A stretch of DNA of 64,000 bases from Sphingomonas sp. (GTDB lineage: Bacteria > Pseudomonadota > Alphaproteobacteria > Sphingomonadales > Sphingomonadaceae), in assembly GCF_004799495.1 (NCBI RefSeq), contig NZ_SSMY01000001.1, positions 1 through 64,000 of the forward strand, read 5' to 3'. Shown in pieces: positions 1 through 8,501 of the stretch. Numbering within the stretch: the first letter of the stretch is position 1; each line of letters starts with the position of its first letter. Made by a program: the position numbers and the translations under genes. The notes below the pieces were generated by a model. The model searched no databases and was not told where the DNA came from. It saw nothing but the letters and a program-made list of their open reading frames with translations.

Positions 1-107
1 TAGGAAAACAATTCGCCGACAGCCAAGCAACGTGACAGCGAAAGCCGATCGCTTTCAATATCGAAGCTCTGCTAGTCGGACGACCGAAACTGGGGCGTAA
101 CCCGCCG

Positions 108-136
108 GGCCGCTTCCGACCCAATTGCGGACATTC
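108..136. repeat. Copy 1 of a ~29-nt intergenic repeat
   Basis: Begins GGCCGCTT and ends GCGGACATTC. A second copy with the same ends lies at 620-647. The two copies are in direct orientation and bracket the gene at 161-613. Within each copy the ends form a weak inverted repeat (GCCGC / GCGGA). Confidence 0.6.
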
Positions 137-160
137 CGCCGTCTAAGTAGCCATCCTCAA

Positions 161-613
161 ATGTGGGACTTTGGTTGGCATCTTCGTGGTTCGGTCCCTT
201 TAAATAGAACCGGTGATAACGCTACCATCCTCGACCGCGTGGCCGCGCTGATAAAGAAACAAAATAAGAGGATCAGCCGACGCGGAGCAGACTATGTTGA
301 GTTTAGCGATCCGCTTTGGAGCAACTTTTTCGGCCCGAACTGGCTTGCGACGGTCATCTACGACCAAGGACGGTTTTGGATCGACCAAGGTTTCGATGGA
401 TGCAGGCTGCGTTATGATCTTCGTAGTCTTCACGGGATGATATTCTGCCTCTTTGCAGCGCTAATGTTCTTTTTAGCTGGGTTTGGTGCCGGGGGGCTGC
501 TGGGAGGCGTCAAATACGCCGCCGGGGCGTTTGCATGGCTCTACGGAGTGAACTTGGTGCTGGCCTTAGTTCGTGTCCCTCACGCTATTCGTAGGTCTGT
601 CACCGGCGAATAG
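161..613 (+). CDS. Hypothetical two-helix membrane protein
   Basis: A 150-residue protein that I do not recognise. The start is taken at ATG 161; the frame is open upstream only to a TTG at 125, which lies inside a repeat. The N-terminal ~95 residues are soluble and mixed charged/aromatic. Two hydrophobic segments follow, beginning near IFCLFAALMFFLAG and YAAGAFAWLYGV, and the protein ends in a short basic tail. Base composition is visibly less GC-rich than in the genes from 1273 onward, and the gene sits between two copies of a ~29-nt repeat, so it may be a recent or mobile acquisition. No function can be assigned. Confidence 0.55.
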   Translation: MWDFGWHLRGSVPLNRTGDNATILDRVAALIKKQNKRISRRGADYVEFSDPLWSNFFGPNWLATVIYDQGRFWIDQGFDGCRLRYDLRSLHGMIFCLFAALMFFLAGFGAGGLLGGVKYAAGAFAWLYGVNLVLALVRVPHAIRRSVTGE

Positions 614-619
614 CGGAAC

Positions 620-647
620 GGCCGCTTTCCACCCTTAGCGGACATTC
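620..647. repeat. Copy 2 of the ~29-nt intergenic repeat
   Basis: Starts seven bases after the stop codon at 611-613. It shares GGCCGCTT at its left end and GCGGACATTC at its right end with the copy at 108-136, with a slightly different and one-base shorter centre. Confidence 0.6.
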
Positions 648-910
648 AATCTCCTCGGCGCTTTGCAAACTTTTTGCGATATTCGTCGAGCGTCTTGCCC
701 TCGCGAGAGGCATCGGCGTGAAATGAGCGATGGAGATCCTCACCGAACAAATGCTGGCTCAGCGGAGAGGATTTGCCATGCTGCTCCTCCATGCCGAGGT
801 GTCCGACGAAGACGAGGATGGTGATGAAAGTGGAGCGTTTCACGCACTTCGCTGATCAACGCCTTGGCGCCTGTTGTCGGGCCCGCGGACCCCTGTTCGG
901 ACATTTCAAA

Positions 911-1059
911 TTCCCTGATAGCTGCATTTGAATTCCCTGTTATCGATTCAAAGGAAGAGGCTTGGAAACGGCAGAACTCTGCCATTTCCTGATGATCGAC
1001 ACTTCGAAATAGGCTCTGGAAAAACATATTTTCCCTGTAAATTCCCAGATAGCAGGGAA
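911..1059. repeat. TTCCCTG motif array
   Basis: The heptamer TTCCCTG occurs at 911, 933 and 1031, with related forms at 984 (TTTCCTGAT) and 1042 (TTCCCAGAT). An inverted copy CAGGGAA lies at 1053-1059, so 1031-1059 can fold into a 7-bp stem. The array is in non-coding sequence, and its function is unknown to me. Confidence 0.5.
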
Positions 1060-1104
1060 AAACAGGAGAGACTGGTTCGCTGCAGACTGCGTGGCGCACC
1101 AAGG

Positions 1105-1201
1105 CAAAACGCGGTGAAATAGCGCTGCTATTTCACAGGCGTTTTGTCCGGCCGGCGGGCGGCAAGGCCGCCCGACCGACGGCGCGGATTAACTCCGCGC
1201 C
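1105..1201. repeat. Three consecutive hairpins upstream of prs
   Basis: Hairpin 1 (1105-1145) pairs CAAAACGC and GGTGAAATAGC with GCTATTTCAC and GCGTTTTG around a GCT loop, with one small bulge. Hairpin 2 (1157-1173) is GGGCGGC-AAG-GCCGCCC. Hairpin 3 (1181-1201) is GGCGCGGA-TTAAC-TCCGCGCC. None is followed by a T-run, so they do not look like classical terminators. They lie 72 bases before the prs start codon. Confidence 0.6.
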
Positions 1202-1272
1202 GCAACCAAACCCCCTTTGCGAAACTTGTGTGACGCCCCTAAGGAAGCCGCAACCGCGAAGGGGCGCTTCCG

Positions 1273-2208
1273 ATGAAGTTAATGACCGGCAATTCGAACC
1301 TGCCCCTGGCCCGGGCGATTGCCGACTATCTCGAAATCCCGCTGACCGACGCGCTCGTGCGCCGCTTCGCCGACGAGGAGATTTTCGTCGAGATCAACGA
1401 GAACGTCCGCGGTGAGGACGTGTTCGTGCTGCAATCGACGAGCTACCCCGCGAACGACAACCTGATGGAATTGCTGATCTGCATCGACGCACTCAGGCGG
1501 GCGTCGGCGCGGCGGATCACCGCGGTCGTCCCGTATTTCGGCTATGCCCGGCAGGACCGCAAATCGGGGTCGCGCACGCCGATTTCGGCCAAGCTCGTCG
1601 CCAATCTGATCACGGGAGCCGGCGCCAACCGCGTGCTGTCGGTCGATCTCCATGCCGGGCAGATCCAGGGCTTCTTCGACATCCCGACCGACAATTTGTT
1701 CGCGGCCCCCGTGATGTCGGTCGATATCCTGGCGCGACATTCCGCCAGGAACATGATGGTCGTGTCGCCCGACGTGGGCGGCGTGGTCCGTGCGCGCGCG
1801 CTGGCGAAGCGGCTCAACAACGCGCCGCTGGCGATCGTCGACAAGCGGCGCGAGCGCGCGGGCGAATCGGAAGTGATGAACATCATCGGCGACGTCGAGG
1901 GCCGCTTCTGCATCCTGATCGACGACATCGTCGATTCGGCCGGGACGTTGTGCAACGCCGCCGCCGCGCTGAAGGAGGCCGGCGCCGCGGGCGTCGTGGC
2001 CTATGTCACGCACGGCGTGCTGTCGGGCGGCGCGATCGCGCGGGTCGAGGGGTCGGTGCTCGAGGAGCTGGTGATCACCGATTCGATCGGCAACCACGAC
2101 ACGATCGCGCAGGCCGGCAGGGTCCGCCACCTGACCATCGCCCCGCTGATCGCCGAAGCGATTCGCCGGATCGCCGACGAAACGTCGGTTTCGAGCCTGT
2201 TCGACTGA
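1273..2208 (+). CDS. prs: Ribose-phosphate pyrophosphokinase
   Basis: Makes PRPP from ribose 5-phosphate and ATP, the precursor for nucleotides, histidine, tryptophan and NAD. The 311-residue length is normal for bacterial Prs. The PRPP-binding loop is visible at about residues 214-226 ([13 protein letters not shown]). The conserved [11 protein letters not shown] segment is at about 125-135 and the flexible-loop [13 protein letters not shown] at about 93-105. The start is ATG 1273, giving the typical [10 protein letters not shown]-terminus. It appears to be monocistronic: a palindromic element follows at 2234 and the next gene is on the other strand. Confidence 0.97.
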   Translation: MKLMTGNSNLPLARAIADYLEIPLTDALVRRFADEEIFVEINENVRGEDVFVLQSTSYPANDNLMELLICIDALRRASARRITAVVPYFGYARQDRKSGSRTPISAKLVANLITGAGANRVLSVDLHAGQIQGFFDIPTDNLFAAPVMSVDILARHSARNMMVVSPDVGGVVRARALAKRLNNAPLAIVDKRRERAGESEVMNIIGDVEGRFCILIDDIVDSAGTLCNAAAALKEAGAAGVVAYVTHGVLSGGAIARVEGSVLEELVITDSIGNHDTIAQAGRVRHLTIAPLIAEAIRRIADETSVSSLFD

Positions 2209-2233
2209 TTTGGTCGGCTCTCGGCGATAAGGC

Positions 2234-2312
2234 GGTATCGGCCCGCTCCCCCGCCCGGCCGCCCATAGGGGTACAATGACTGGGCGGTCGGGCGGGGGAG
2301 CGGGCCGGTACC
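2234..2312. repeat. Long inverted repeat, copy A
   Basis: Two 32-base arms (2234-2265 and 2281-2312) are complementary with two mismatches around a 15-base loop. The arm core is GGCCCGCTCCCCC / GGGGGAGCGGGCC. A homologous element is at 38836-38917. It sits between the convergent prs and PilZ genes. There is no T-run, so an intrinsic terminator is not supported. Confidence 0.8.
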
Positions 2313-2338
2313 GTCATCCGCCTGGGCGGATCAAAAAC

Positions 2339-2671
2339 TCAACGCCCCAGCGTCTTTACGATGTGATCGAACACCGCCGGATACAGCGGCTGGCGGAACC
2401 GGCAGCCGATCACCGTCCCGCGCCGCCACGCAACGGTCGCCTCGAGTCCCTGCAGCCCCGGCATCGTCAGCCAGACGATGCTCCCGGCGTCGAGCGAGTA
2501 ATGCGCCTCCGCGCGAAAGCCCGTGATCGACAGGTCGAGTAAATGGACGTCGTACTTGTTGGACGCGCGATCGCGCAGCTTGGCGACGCTCGCCATGCCG
2601 ACGCGTTGCTGACGGCGGTGGTCGTTCATTCCACCGGCCGGCGCATCAAATCCGAACGTACGCGCGTCCAT
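2339..2671 (-). CDS. PilZ-domain protein
   Basis: A 110-residue protein resembling single-domain PilZ proteins, the family that binds cyclic di-GMP. The early QQRVGMASVAKLRDR segment and the later LDLSITGFRAE segment correspond to the RxxxR and D/NxSxxG motif regions of PilZ. The start is taken at ATG 2671; the frame stays open upstream to 2794, but that extension has no PilZ character. It is convergent with prs, and the next gene upstream on the same strand is crtZ, 100 bases away. Whether it truly binds c-di-GMP cannot be judged by eye, because the first motif is partly degenerate. Confidence 0.7.
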   Translation of the reverse strand: MDARTFGFDAPAGGMNDHRRQQRVGMASVAKLRDRASNKYDVHLLDLSITGFRAEAHYSLDAGSIVWLTMPGLQGLEATVAWRRGTVIGCRFRQPLYPAVFDHIVKTLGR

Positions 2672-2771
2672 GTTGTAAAAAATGCGCCCTCGGGTCTTAA
2701 CATTCAGGAAATTTGGCCGAAAAAATTGCCCAAAACGGGACAGACCGCCAGACGGAGCTGGCGCGGCCTCG

Positions 2772-3284
2772 TCAGTCAGCCGGGGTCGCGGCACGCGGGC
2801 GGCGCACTCCGGCGCGGGCGCGGCGGTTGAGTTCGGCCTTGAGCGTGTCGGGCCGCGGCGCCCACAGGAACCCGAAACTCACCGTGCCGCGCCTGGTCTC
2901 GACCGCATGGTGCAGCCGGTGCGCCTGGACGATGCGCTTCATGTACGCCGATCGCGGCAAATAGCGCGTCGCGACGCGGCGATGGACGATGATGTCGTGA
3001 AAGCCGAAATAGATCGCGCCGTACGCCGCGATCCCCGCGCCGATCCACGTGAACCCCGGCCACCATCCGAGCTGGACCCCGCCGAGCAGCAGCACGATCG
3101 ACGGGACGGCGAAGATCACCGCGTAGAGGTCGTTGAGCTCCCACCTGCCGTCACGCGGGCGATGGTGGCTTTCGTGGAGGAACCAGCCCGGCCCGTGCAT
3201 TACCCAGCGGTGCGCGACATACGCCACGCCTTCCATCGCCGCGACCGTGGTCACGAACAGCAGGATGCCGATTGCCCAATGCAT
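2772..3284 (-). CDS. crtZ: Beta-carotene hydroxylase
   Basis: A 170-residue integral-membrane di-iron hydroxylase of the fatty-acid-hydroxylase superfamily. In carotenoid-producing bacteria it adds 3-hydroxyl groups to beta-ionone rings to give zeaxanthin-type pigments. The histidine clusters are visible in order: HRWVMHG, HESHH, HDIIVH and HRLHH. Hydrophobic segments lie at the N-terminus and around FAVPSIVLLLGG and GIAAYGAIYFG. ATG 3284 is chosen over a TTG six bases upstream. No other carotenoid genes are in the window. It is divergent from the lipoprotein at 3305 with only 20 bases between start codons. Confidence 0.9.
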   Translation of the reverse strand: MHWAIGILLFVTTVAAMEGVAYVAHRWVMHGPGWFLHESHHRPRDGRWELNDLYAVIFAVPSIVLLLGGVQLGWWPGFTWIGAGIAAYGAIYFGFHDIIVHRRVATRYLPRSAYMKRIVQAHRLHHAVETRRGTVSFGFLWAPRPDTLKAELNRRARAGVRRPRAATPAD

Positions 3285-3304
3285 CGCCAATATATAGCGA
3301 CGCG

Positions 3305-3616
3305 ATGACCATGTTGCGACGCTTGATCTTGCCCGCCGCGCTGCTCGCGCTCGCCGCTTGCTCGACGCCCGAGGCGATGACGCGCGCGGGACTCGTCAGC
3401 GCGGGCATTCCCAGGCCGACCGCGGCATGCATGGCCGACCGCATGGTGCACCGCCTGTCGCTGCTTCAGCTCCGCCGGCTGTCGGGGCTCGCCAAGGCCG
3501 GGCGGTCGAAGAGCGTCGACCAGTTCCTCTATCGCGTGCGGTCGCTCAAGGACCCCGAAATCCTCGGTGTGGTGACCAGCTCCGCCGGACTCTGCGCCAC
3601 GGGCCTCGCGGGGTAG
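3305..3616 (+). CDS. Small lipoprotein, function unknown
   Basis: A 103-residue protein with a clear lipoprotein signal peptide: basic start, hydrophobic core and a LAAC lipobox with Cys19. The mature part is about 85 residues, helical and basic, with two further cysteines in ACMADRM and AGLCATG that could form a disulfide. I do not recognise a family. The start could also be ATG 3311. It lies between crtZ (divergent) and sucC (same strand, 64 bases downstream). Confidence 0.7.
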   Translation: MTMLRRLILPAALLALAACSTPEAMTRAGLVSAGIPRPTAACMADRMVHRLSLLQLRRLSGLAKAGRSKSVDQFLYRVRSLKDPEILGVVTSSAGLCATGLAG

Positions 3617-3680
3617 ATTCGTGGGGCGCACTGTGCTTAAGGCCGGTGCATTCCCAATATTCGAAGGGCCGCAGCCTTCC

Positions 3681-4880
3681 ATGAACATTCACGAATATCA
3701 GGCCAAGGAGTTGCTCGCCAAGTTCGGCGTTCCCGTCCCCGCGGGCTTCGCCGCGCTGTCGGTCGAGGAAGCGGTCGCGGCGGCGAAGAAGCTCCCCGGG
3801 CCGCTTTATGTCGTGAAGGCGCAGATCCACGCCGGCGGACGCGGCAAGGGCAAGTTCAAGGAATTGGGGCCGGATGCCAAGGGCGGTGTGCGCCTCGCCA
3901 AGACCTTTGAAGAGGTCGAAGCCGCAGCCAGGGAAATGCTCGGCAACACGCTGGTGACGATCCAAACCGGCGAGCACGGCAAGCAGGTCAACCGGCTCTA
4001 CGTCACCGACGGCGTCGATATCGCGAAGGAATTCTACCTCGCGCTTCTCGTCAACCGGGCGAGCGGTCGCATCTCGATGGTCGCCTCGACCGAGGGTGGG
4101 ATGGATATCGAGGCGGTCGCGCACGACACGCCCGAGAAGATCCATTCGGTCGACATCGACCCGGCGACCGGATTCATGCCGCATCATGGCCGCGCCGTCG
4201 CGGCGGCGCTCGGGCTGACCGGGGACCTCGCCAAGCAGGCCGCGTCCACCGCCTCCAAGCTGTACGACGCCTTCCTGGGCACCGATGCCGAGCAGATCGA
4301 GATCAACCCGCTCGCGGTCACCGACGACGGCAAGCTGATGGTGCTCGACGCCAAGGTCGGTTTCGACGGCAACGCAATGTTCCGCCACAAGGAATTGATG
4401 GAACTGCGCGACGAGACCGAGGAGGATCCGGCGGAGCTCGAAGCGTCGAAATACGACCTCGCTTACATCAAGCTCGACGGCGACATCGGCTGCATGGTCA
4501 ACGGCGCCGGGCTCGCGATGGCGACGATGGACATCATCAAGCTGAACGGCATGTTCCCCGCGAACTTCCTCGACGTCGGTGGCGGCGCGTCGAAGGAGAA
4601 GGTGACCGCGGCGTTCAAGATCATCCTGCAGGACCCCAATGTGAAGGGCATCCTGGTCAACATCTTCGGCGGGATCATGCGCTGCGACATCATCGCGGAC
4701 GGCATCGTCGCCGCGGCGAAGGAAGTGAACCTTTCGGTGCCGCTGGTGGTTCGCCTGGAAGGAACCAACGTCCAGCAGGGCAAGGATATCTTGGCCAATT
4801 CGGGCCTGCCGATCGTCGCGGCCAACGATTTGGGCGACGCAGCACAAAAGATCGTCGCCGAGGTGAAGAAGGCGGCTTGA
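3681..4880 (+). CDS. sucC: Succinate-CoA ligase (ADP-forming), beta subunit
   Basis: Beta subunit of succinyl-CoA synthetase in the TCA cycle, which couples succinyl-CoA cleavage to ATP or GTP formation. The 399-residue length is standard. It starts with the canonical [20 protein letters not shown] and has the ATP-grasp segment [17 protein letters not shown]. The C-terminal half contains [24 protein letters not shown] and [15 protein letters not shown]. The alpha subunit gene sucD is not next to it; instead etfB follows after 53 bases on the same strand, an arrangement I associate with sphingomonads. Confidence 0.97.
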   Translation: MNIHEYQAKELLAKFGVPVPAGFAALSVEEAVAAAKKLPGPLYVVKAQIHAGGRGKGKFKELGPDAKGGVRLAKTFEEVEAAAREMLGNTLVTIQTGEHGKQVNRLYVTDGVDIAKEFYLALLVNRASGRISMVASTEGGMDIEAVAHDTPEKIHSVDIDPATGFMPHHGRAVAAALGLTGDLAKQAASTASKLYDAFLGTDAEQIEINPLAVTDDGKLMVLDAKVGFDGNAMFRHKELMELRDETEEDPAELEASKYDLAYIKLDGDIGCMVNGAGLAMATMDIIKLNGMFPANFLDVGGGASKEKVTAAFKIILQDPNVKGILVNIFGGIMRCDIIADGIVAAAKEVNLSVPLVVRLEGTNVQQGKDILANSGLPIVAANDLGDAAQKIVAEVKKAA

Positions 4881-4933
4881 ATTGACCTGACTTCCCTCCC
4901 CAGGGAGAAGTTCGGACCACAGGAGTGGATGGA

Positions 4934-5680
4934 ATGAAAGTCTTGGTGCCGGTCAAGCGCGTGCTTGATTACAACGTGAAGCCCCGGGTGAAGGCGGACG
5001 GGACGGGGGTCGACCTGGCCAACGTCAAGATGTCGATGAACCCGTTCGACGAAATCGCGGTCGAGGAAGCGATCCGTCTGAAGGACAAGGGCGTGACCGA
5101 GATCGTCGCCGTGTCGATCGGCGAAGCGAAGTGCCAGGAAACGCTACGCACCGCGCTCGCGATGGGCGCCGACCGCGCGATCCTGGTCCAGACCGAAGAC
5201 AAGGTCGAGCCGCTCGGCGTCGCCAAGCTCCTGAAGGCGATCGTCGATGCCGAGCAGCCGCAGCTGGTGATCCTCGGCAAACAAGCGATCGACGACGACA
5301 ACAACCAGACGGGCCAGATGCTCGCCGGGCTGATGGGCGCGGGCCAGGCGACGTTCGCGTCGAAGGTCGAGCTTGCGGGCGACAGCGTCACCGTGACGCG
5401 CGAGGTCGATGGCGGGTCGGAGACCGAGAAGTTGTCGCTGCCCGCGATCATCACCACCGATCTTCGCCTCAACGAGCCGCGCTACGCGTCGCTCCCCAAC
5501 ATCATGAAGGCCAAGTCGAAGCCGCTCGATCAGAAGACGCCGGCCGATTACGGCGTCGACATCGCGCCGCGCCTCACCACGCTCAAGGTCGTCGAGCCGC
5601 CCAAGCGCACGGCGGGCGTGAAAGTCGCGGACACCGACGAACTCGTGGCCAAACTCAAGGCGATGGGAGTCGCGAAATGA
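4934..5680 (+). CDS. etfB: Electron transfer flavoprotein, beta subunit
   Basis: The small subunit of the ETF heterodimer that carries electrons from acyl-CoA and other dehydrogenases to ETF:ubiquinone oxidoreductase. It is 248 residues with the typical N-terminus [14 protein letters not shown] and the AMP-binding region with [15 protein letters not shown]. The adjacent AGGAG at 4921-4925 selects ATG 4934 rather than GTG 4925. Its stop codon overlaps the start of etfA (ATGA), consistent with equimolar co-translation. Confidence 0.96.
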   Translation: MKVLVPVKRVLDYNVKPRVKADGTGVDLANVKMSMNPFDEIAVEEAIRLKDKGVTEIVAVSIGEAKCQETLRTALAMGADRAILVQTEDKVEPLGVAKLLKAIVDAEQPQLVILGKQAIDDDNNQTGQMLAGLMGAGQATFASKVELAGDSVTVTREVDGGSETEKLSLPAIITTDLRLNEPRYASLPNIMKAKSKPLDQKTPADYGVDIAPRLTTLKVVEPPKRTAGVKVADTDELVAKLKAMGVAK

Positions 5681-6609
5681 AGACGCTCGTCTGGGTCGAA
5701 CATGACGGCAAGACCGTCAAGGACGCCACACTCGCCGTGGTCACCGCCGCCGCGAAGCTCGGCGACGTCCACCTGCTGGTCGCCGGCAAGGGTATCGACG
5801 GCGTCGCCGCCGAAGCCGCCAAGATCGCCGGCGTCGCCGAAGTGCACACGGTCGACAATGCCTCGCTCGAGCATCCGCTCGCCGAGACAGTCTCGCCGCT
5901 GGTGGCCAAGCTGATGGCGGATCACGACGCGTTCCTCGCGCCGGCAACGTCGAACGGCAAGAACATCGCGCCGCGCGTCGCCGCGCTGCTCGATGTGATG
6001 CAGATCTCGGACATATTGTCGGTCGAGAGCGACAACACCTTCACCCGCCCGATCTATGCCGGCAACGCGATCGCGACCGTGCAGACCAGCGACAAGAAGC
6101 TGGTCATCACCGTGCGCGGCACCGCGTTCGACAAGGCGTCGCCCGAGGGCGGCAATGCCAAGGTCATCGCGTCGGACGGCGCGGGCCTCGAACAGTCGGT
6201 CTCCACCTATGTCGGCAGCGAAATCGCCAAGCTCGAACGCCCAGAACTGACCAGCGCCAAGGTCATCGTCTCGGGCGGCCGCGCGCTCGGCTCGTCGGAA
6301 CAGTTCCACGCGCTGATCGATCCGCTCGCCGACAAGCTCGGCGCCGGCGTCGGCGCGAGCCGCGCCGCGGTCGACGCGGGCTATGCCCCGAACGATTACC
6401 AGGTTGGCCAGACCGGCAAGATCGTCGCCCCCGAAGTCTATGTCGCGATCGGTATCTCCGGCGCGATCCAGCATCTGGCGGGGATGAAGGATTCGAAGAC
6501 GATCATCGCGATCAACAAGGACGAGGACGCCCCGATCTTCCAGGTCGCGGACATCGGCCTGGTCGGCGACCTGTTCAAGATCGTGCCGGAGCTGACCGAG
6601 AAGCTGTAG
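5677..6609 (+). CDS. etfA: Electron transfer flavoprotein, alpha subunit
   Basis: The FAD-binding subunit of ETF, 310 residues. The C-terminal FAD domain is visible from about residue 190: [12 protein letters not shown], then [43 protein letters not shown] and [20 protein letters not shown]. The start is ATG 5677, overlapping the etfB stop by four bases. No intrinsic terminator is evident after it; the next gene ends convergently at 6629. Confidence 0.97.
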   Translation: MKTLVWVEHDGKTVKDATLAVVTAAAKLGDVHLLVAGKGIDGVAAEAAKIAGVAEVHTVDNASLEHPLAETVSPLVAKLMADHDAFLAPATSNGKNIAPRVAALLDVMQISDILSVESDNTFTRPIYAGNAIATVQTSDKKLVITVRGTAFDKASPEGGNAKVIASDGAGLEQSVSTYVGSEIAKLERPELTSAKVIVSGGRALGSSEQFHALIDPLADKLGAGVGASRAAVDAGYAPNDYQVGQTGKIVAPEVYVAIGISGAIQHLAGMKDSKTIIAINKDEDAPIFQVADIGLVGDLFKIVPELTEKL

Positions 6610-6628
6610 CCTGTCCAGAACGGAAAAA

Positions 6629-7135
6629 TCAGGCGAGCTTCTTCCGCAACACGACTAGCCGGTCGGTCAAACGCCGGCAGTCGACGCGTAAGCGGTCGAG
6701 TAGCTCGCTGCTTTCCGATTCTTCGACGATATGAACGCTGCGCTCCGGACGGTTTGCCCGGAACGTCAAAATCCTGAGCACCAGCACCCACCGGCCGCTC
6801 CGGTCGCACGTGATCTTGCCCGGGGCATGGCAAAGGAAATTGCGCAGCGACGCGTGACCGCGATAAGCGTCGAGAGCCTCCCGCACGTCCCCACCTTGGG
6901 CGTGAAATGGCCCGTCGGGGGCGATGGCCTTTGCCAGCTCGTCGCAACGTTGGCCGATCAGATGCGGCAACTTGATAGCCACCTCGCGGTTTTGCGCCAG
7001 CATGACTAGCGTTTCGCTGACTGCCGTTTCGGCGCGCGCCAAGTGCGCGAGGCATTGACCACGCCATGCGTTCACCGCGGCTTGGGTCGCCGGCCATGGG
7101 TCTGTCGCGGCAGCGATGGGCATCTGAATGGTCAC
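6629..7135 (-). CDS. Hypothetical protein
   Basis: A 168-residue soluble protein of no family I can name. It is largely helical, with a middle section containing [20 protein letters not shown] and [17 protein letters not shown], and a basic C-terminus ending VVLRKKLA. It has no signal peptide or transmembrane segment. The long frame starts at GTG 7135; ATG 7123 is an alternative. It is convergent with etfA and separated from nhaA by a 172-base gap in which I see nothing definite. Coding is supported only by the length and composition of the frame. Confidence 0.55.
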   Translation of the reverse strand: MTIQMPIAAATDPWPATQAAVNAWRGQCLAHLARAETAVSETLVMLAQNREVAIKLPHLIGQRCDELAKAIAPDGPFHAQGGDVREALDAYRGHASLRNFLCHAPGKITCDRSGRWVLVLRILTFRANRPERSVHIVEESESSELLDRLRVDCRRLTDRLVVLRKKLA

Positions 7136-7307
7136 CCGCTCGATATATCGCCGTCACCTTGCCAATCGGTTGACCGTCATTTGCCCTTGAATCCATTTAG
7201 CACATGCGCGTCGTTCTCACCGTGTGGATCGACCGCATAGCGTTTTCATGACCATTCTGCAGCTCGCGCCTCGATACGTGGAATGCTGCGCGGTTCAAAA
7301 AAACGCC

Positions 7308-8501
7308 TCATGCCGGCCGCGCTATCCAGCGCAGCACGACGTAGCCGCTCAGCCCCGACAGGATCGATCCGGCCAGCACGCCGACCTTGACCCGGTCGAT
7401 CAGCGCCGGATCGCCGAACGCCAAGCCGCCGATGAACAAGCTCATCGTGAAGCCGATCCCGGCGAGCAGCAGTACGCCGTAGAGCTGCGTCCACGAGGCG
7501 CGCCCGGGCCGTTCCGCCCAGCCGAGCTTAACGGCAGCCGCGACTGCGGCGAGCATCCCGGCCTGCTTGCCCACGAACAGCCCCGCAGCAACCGCGATCA
7601 CGAGCGGATCGGCCAGCACGCCCCAGCCGAGCCCGCCCAGCGAAACGCCGGCATTCGCGAACCCGAACAGCGGCAGAACTGCGAACGCGACCCACGGGCT
7701 GAGCGCGTGTTCGAGCCGGTGAAGCGGCGATTCCACGCTGTCGGGCGCGCCGGGCGACGGGCGAATCGGGATGAACAAGGCGGCCAGCACCCCCGCGACG
7801 GTCGCGTGCACACCCGACACTAATACCAGCCACCACAGCAGGCCCGCCGCAATCAGATAAGGCGCCAAGTGCTTCACCCCCAACCGGTTCATCGCTGCCA
7901 TCGCCGCGAGCACCACCGCCGCGCCGCCCAGCGCGAGCAGGTTCAACCCATGGCTGTACGCGATCGCGATGATCGCGACCGCGCCCATATCGTCGACGAT
8001 CGCGACGGTGGTCAGGAACAGCTTGAGCGCGGCGGGCACGCGCCTGCCGAGCAATGCCATCACGCCGACCGCGAACGCGATGTCGGTTGCCGCCGGGATC
8101 GCCCAGCCGCGCGCCAGTGTCGGATCGTGCGCGTTCACCCCGAGATAGACGATCGCCGGCGCCAGCATCCCCGCCGCCGCCGCGATCACCGGCAGCGTGC
8201 GGTCGGAAGGGCGCGACAGTTCGCCATCGACCAGCTCGCGCTTGATCTCCAACCCGACGAGCAGGAAGAACGCCGCCATCGCCGCGTCGTTGATCCACAG
8301 ATGCACGGTCATCGGACCCAGCGCGGACGCGAGCACCGGGCCGGTCTTCAGGTGGAGAAGGTGATCGCACGCCCCGGCCAGCGGTGAATTGGCCCCAACC
8401 ATCGCGAGCGCCGCCGCCGCGATCAGCACGATCCCGCCCGCCGCTTCGTCGTGGAGGAAGTCGCGCAGGGTCGACCCCACACCGCGCGACCGCTTGCTCA
8501 C
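7308..8501 (-). CDS. nhaA: Na+/H+ antiporter NhaA
   Basis: An inner-membrane sodium/proton antiporter for pH and Na+ homeostasis. It is 397 residues, the usual NhaA length, with about a dozen hydrophobic segments. Diagnostic motifs are LVGLEIKRELVDGELS, PAATDIAFAVGVMALLG, the paired ion-binding aspartates in VAIVDDMGAVAIIAIAY, and FGFANAGVSL. The start is GTG 8501: its GTGA overlaps the stop codon of lysK by four bases, so translation of the two is probably coupled. Confidence 0.95.
   Translation of the reverse strand: MSKRSRGVGSTLRDFLHDEAAGGIVLIAAAALAMVGANSPLAGACDHLLHLKTGPVLASALGPMTVHLWINDAAMAAFFLLVGLEIKRELVDGELSRPSDRTLPVIAAAAGMLAPAIVYLGVNAHDPTLARGWAIPAATDIAFAVGVMALLGRRVPAALKLFLTTVAIVDDMGAVAIIAIAYSHGLNLLALGGAAVVLAAMAAMNRLGVKHLAPYLIAAGLLWWLVLVSGVHATVAGVLAALFIPIRPSPGAPDSVESPLHRLEHALSPWVAFAVLPLFGFANAGVSLGGLGWGVLADPLVIAVAAGLFVGKQAGMLAAVAAAVKLGWAERPGRASWTQLYGVLLLAGIGFTMSLFIGGLAFGDPALIDRVKVGVLAGSILSGLSGYVVLRWIARPA

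Larger units (their letters stand above)
648..1272. other. Gene-poor region upstream of prs
   Basis: About 625 bases without a convincing gene. Two short minus-strand frames (646-843 and 740-904) look like decayed coding sequence, but neither has a recognisable domain. The right half holds a TTCCCTG motif array (911-1059) and three adjacent hairpins (1105-1201), listed separately. Composition is less GC-rich up to about 1100 and then becomes very GC-rich. Confidence 0.5.

Noticed and set aside
646..904. Two short overlapping minus-strand frames that might be one frameshifted gene
   Set aside because: The pieces (65 and 54 residues) share no recognisable domain and a frameshift would have to be assumed; the evidence is too thin to call a pseudogene.
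1157..1201. GC-rich hairpins as intrinsic terminators
   Set aside because: No T-run follows either stem, and no gene ends nearby on the plus strand except the low-GC one 540 bases upstream.
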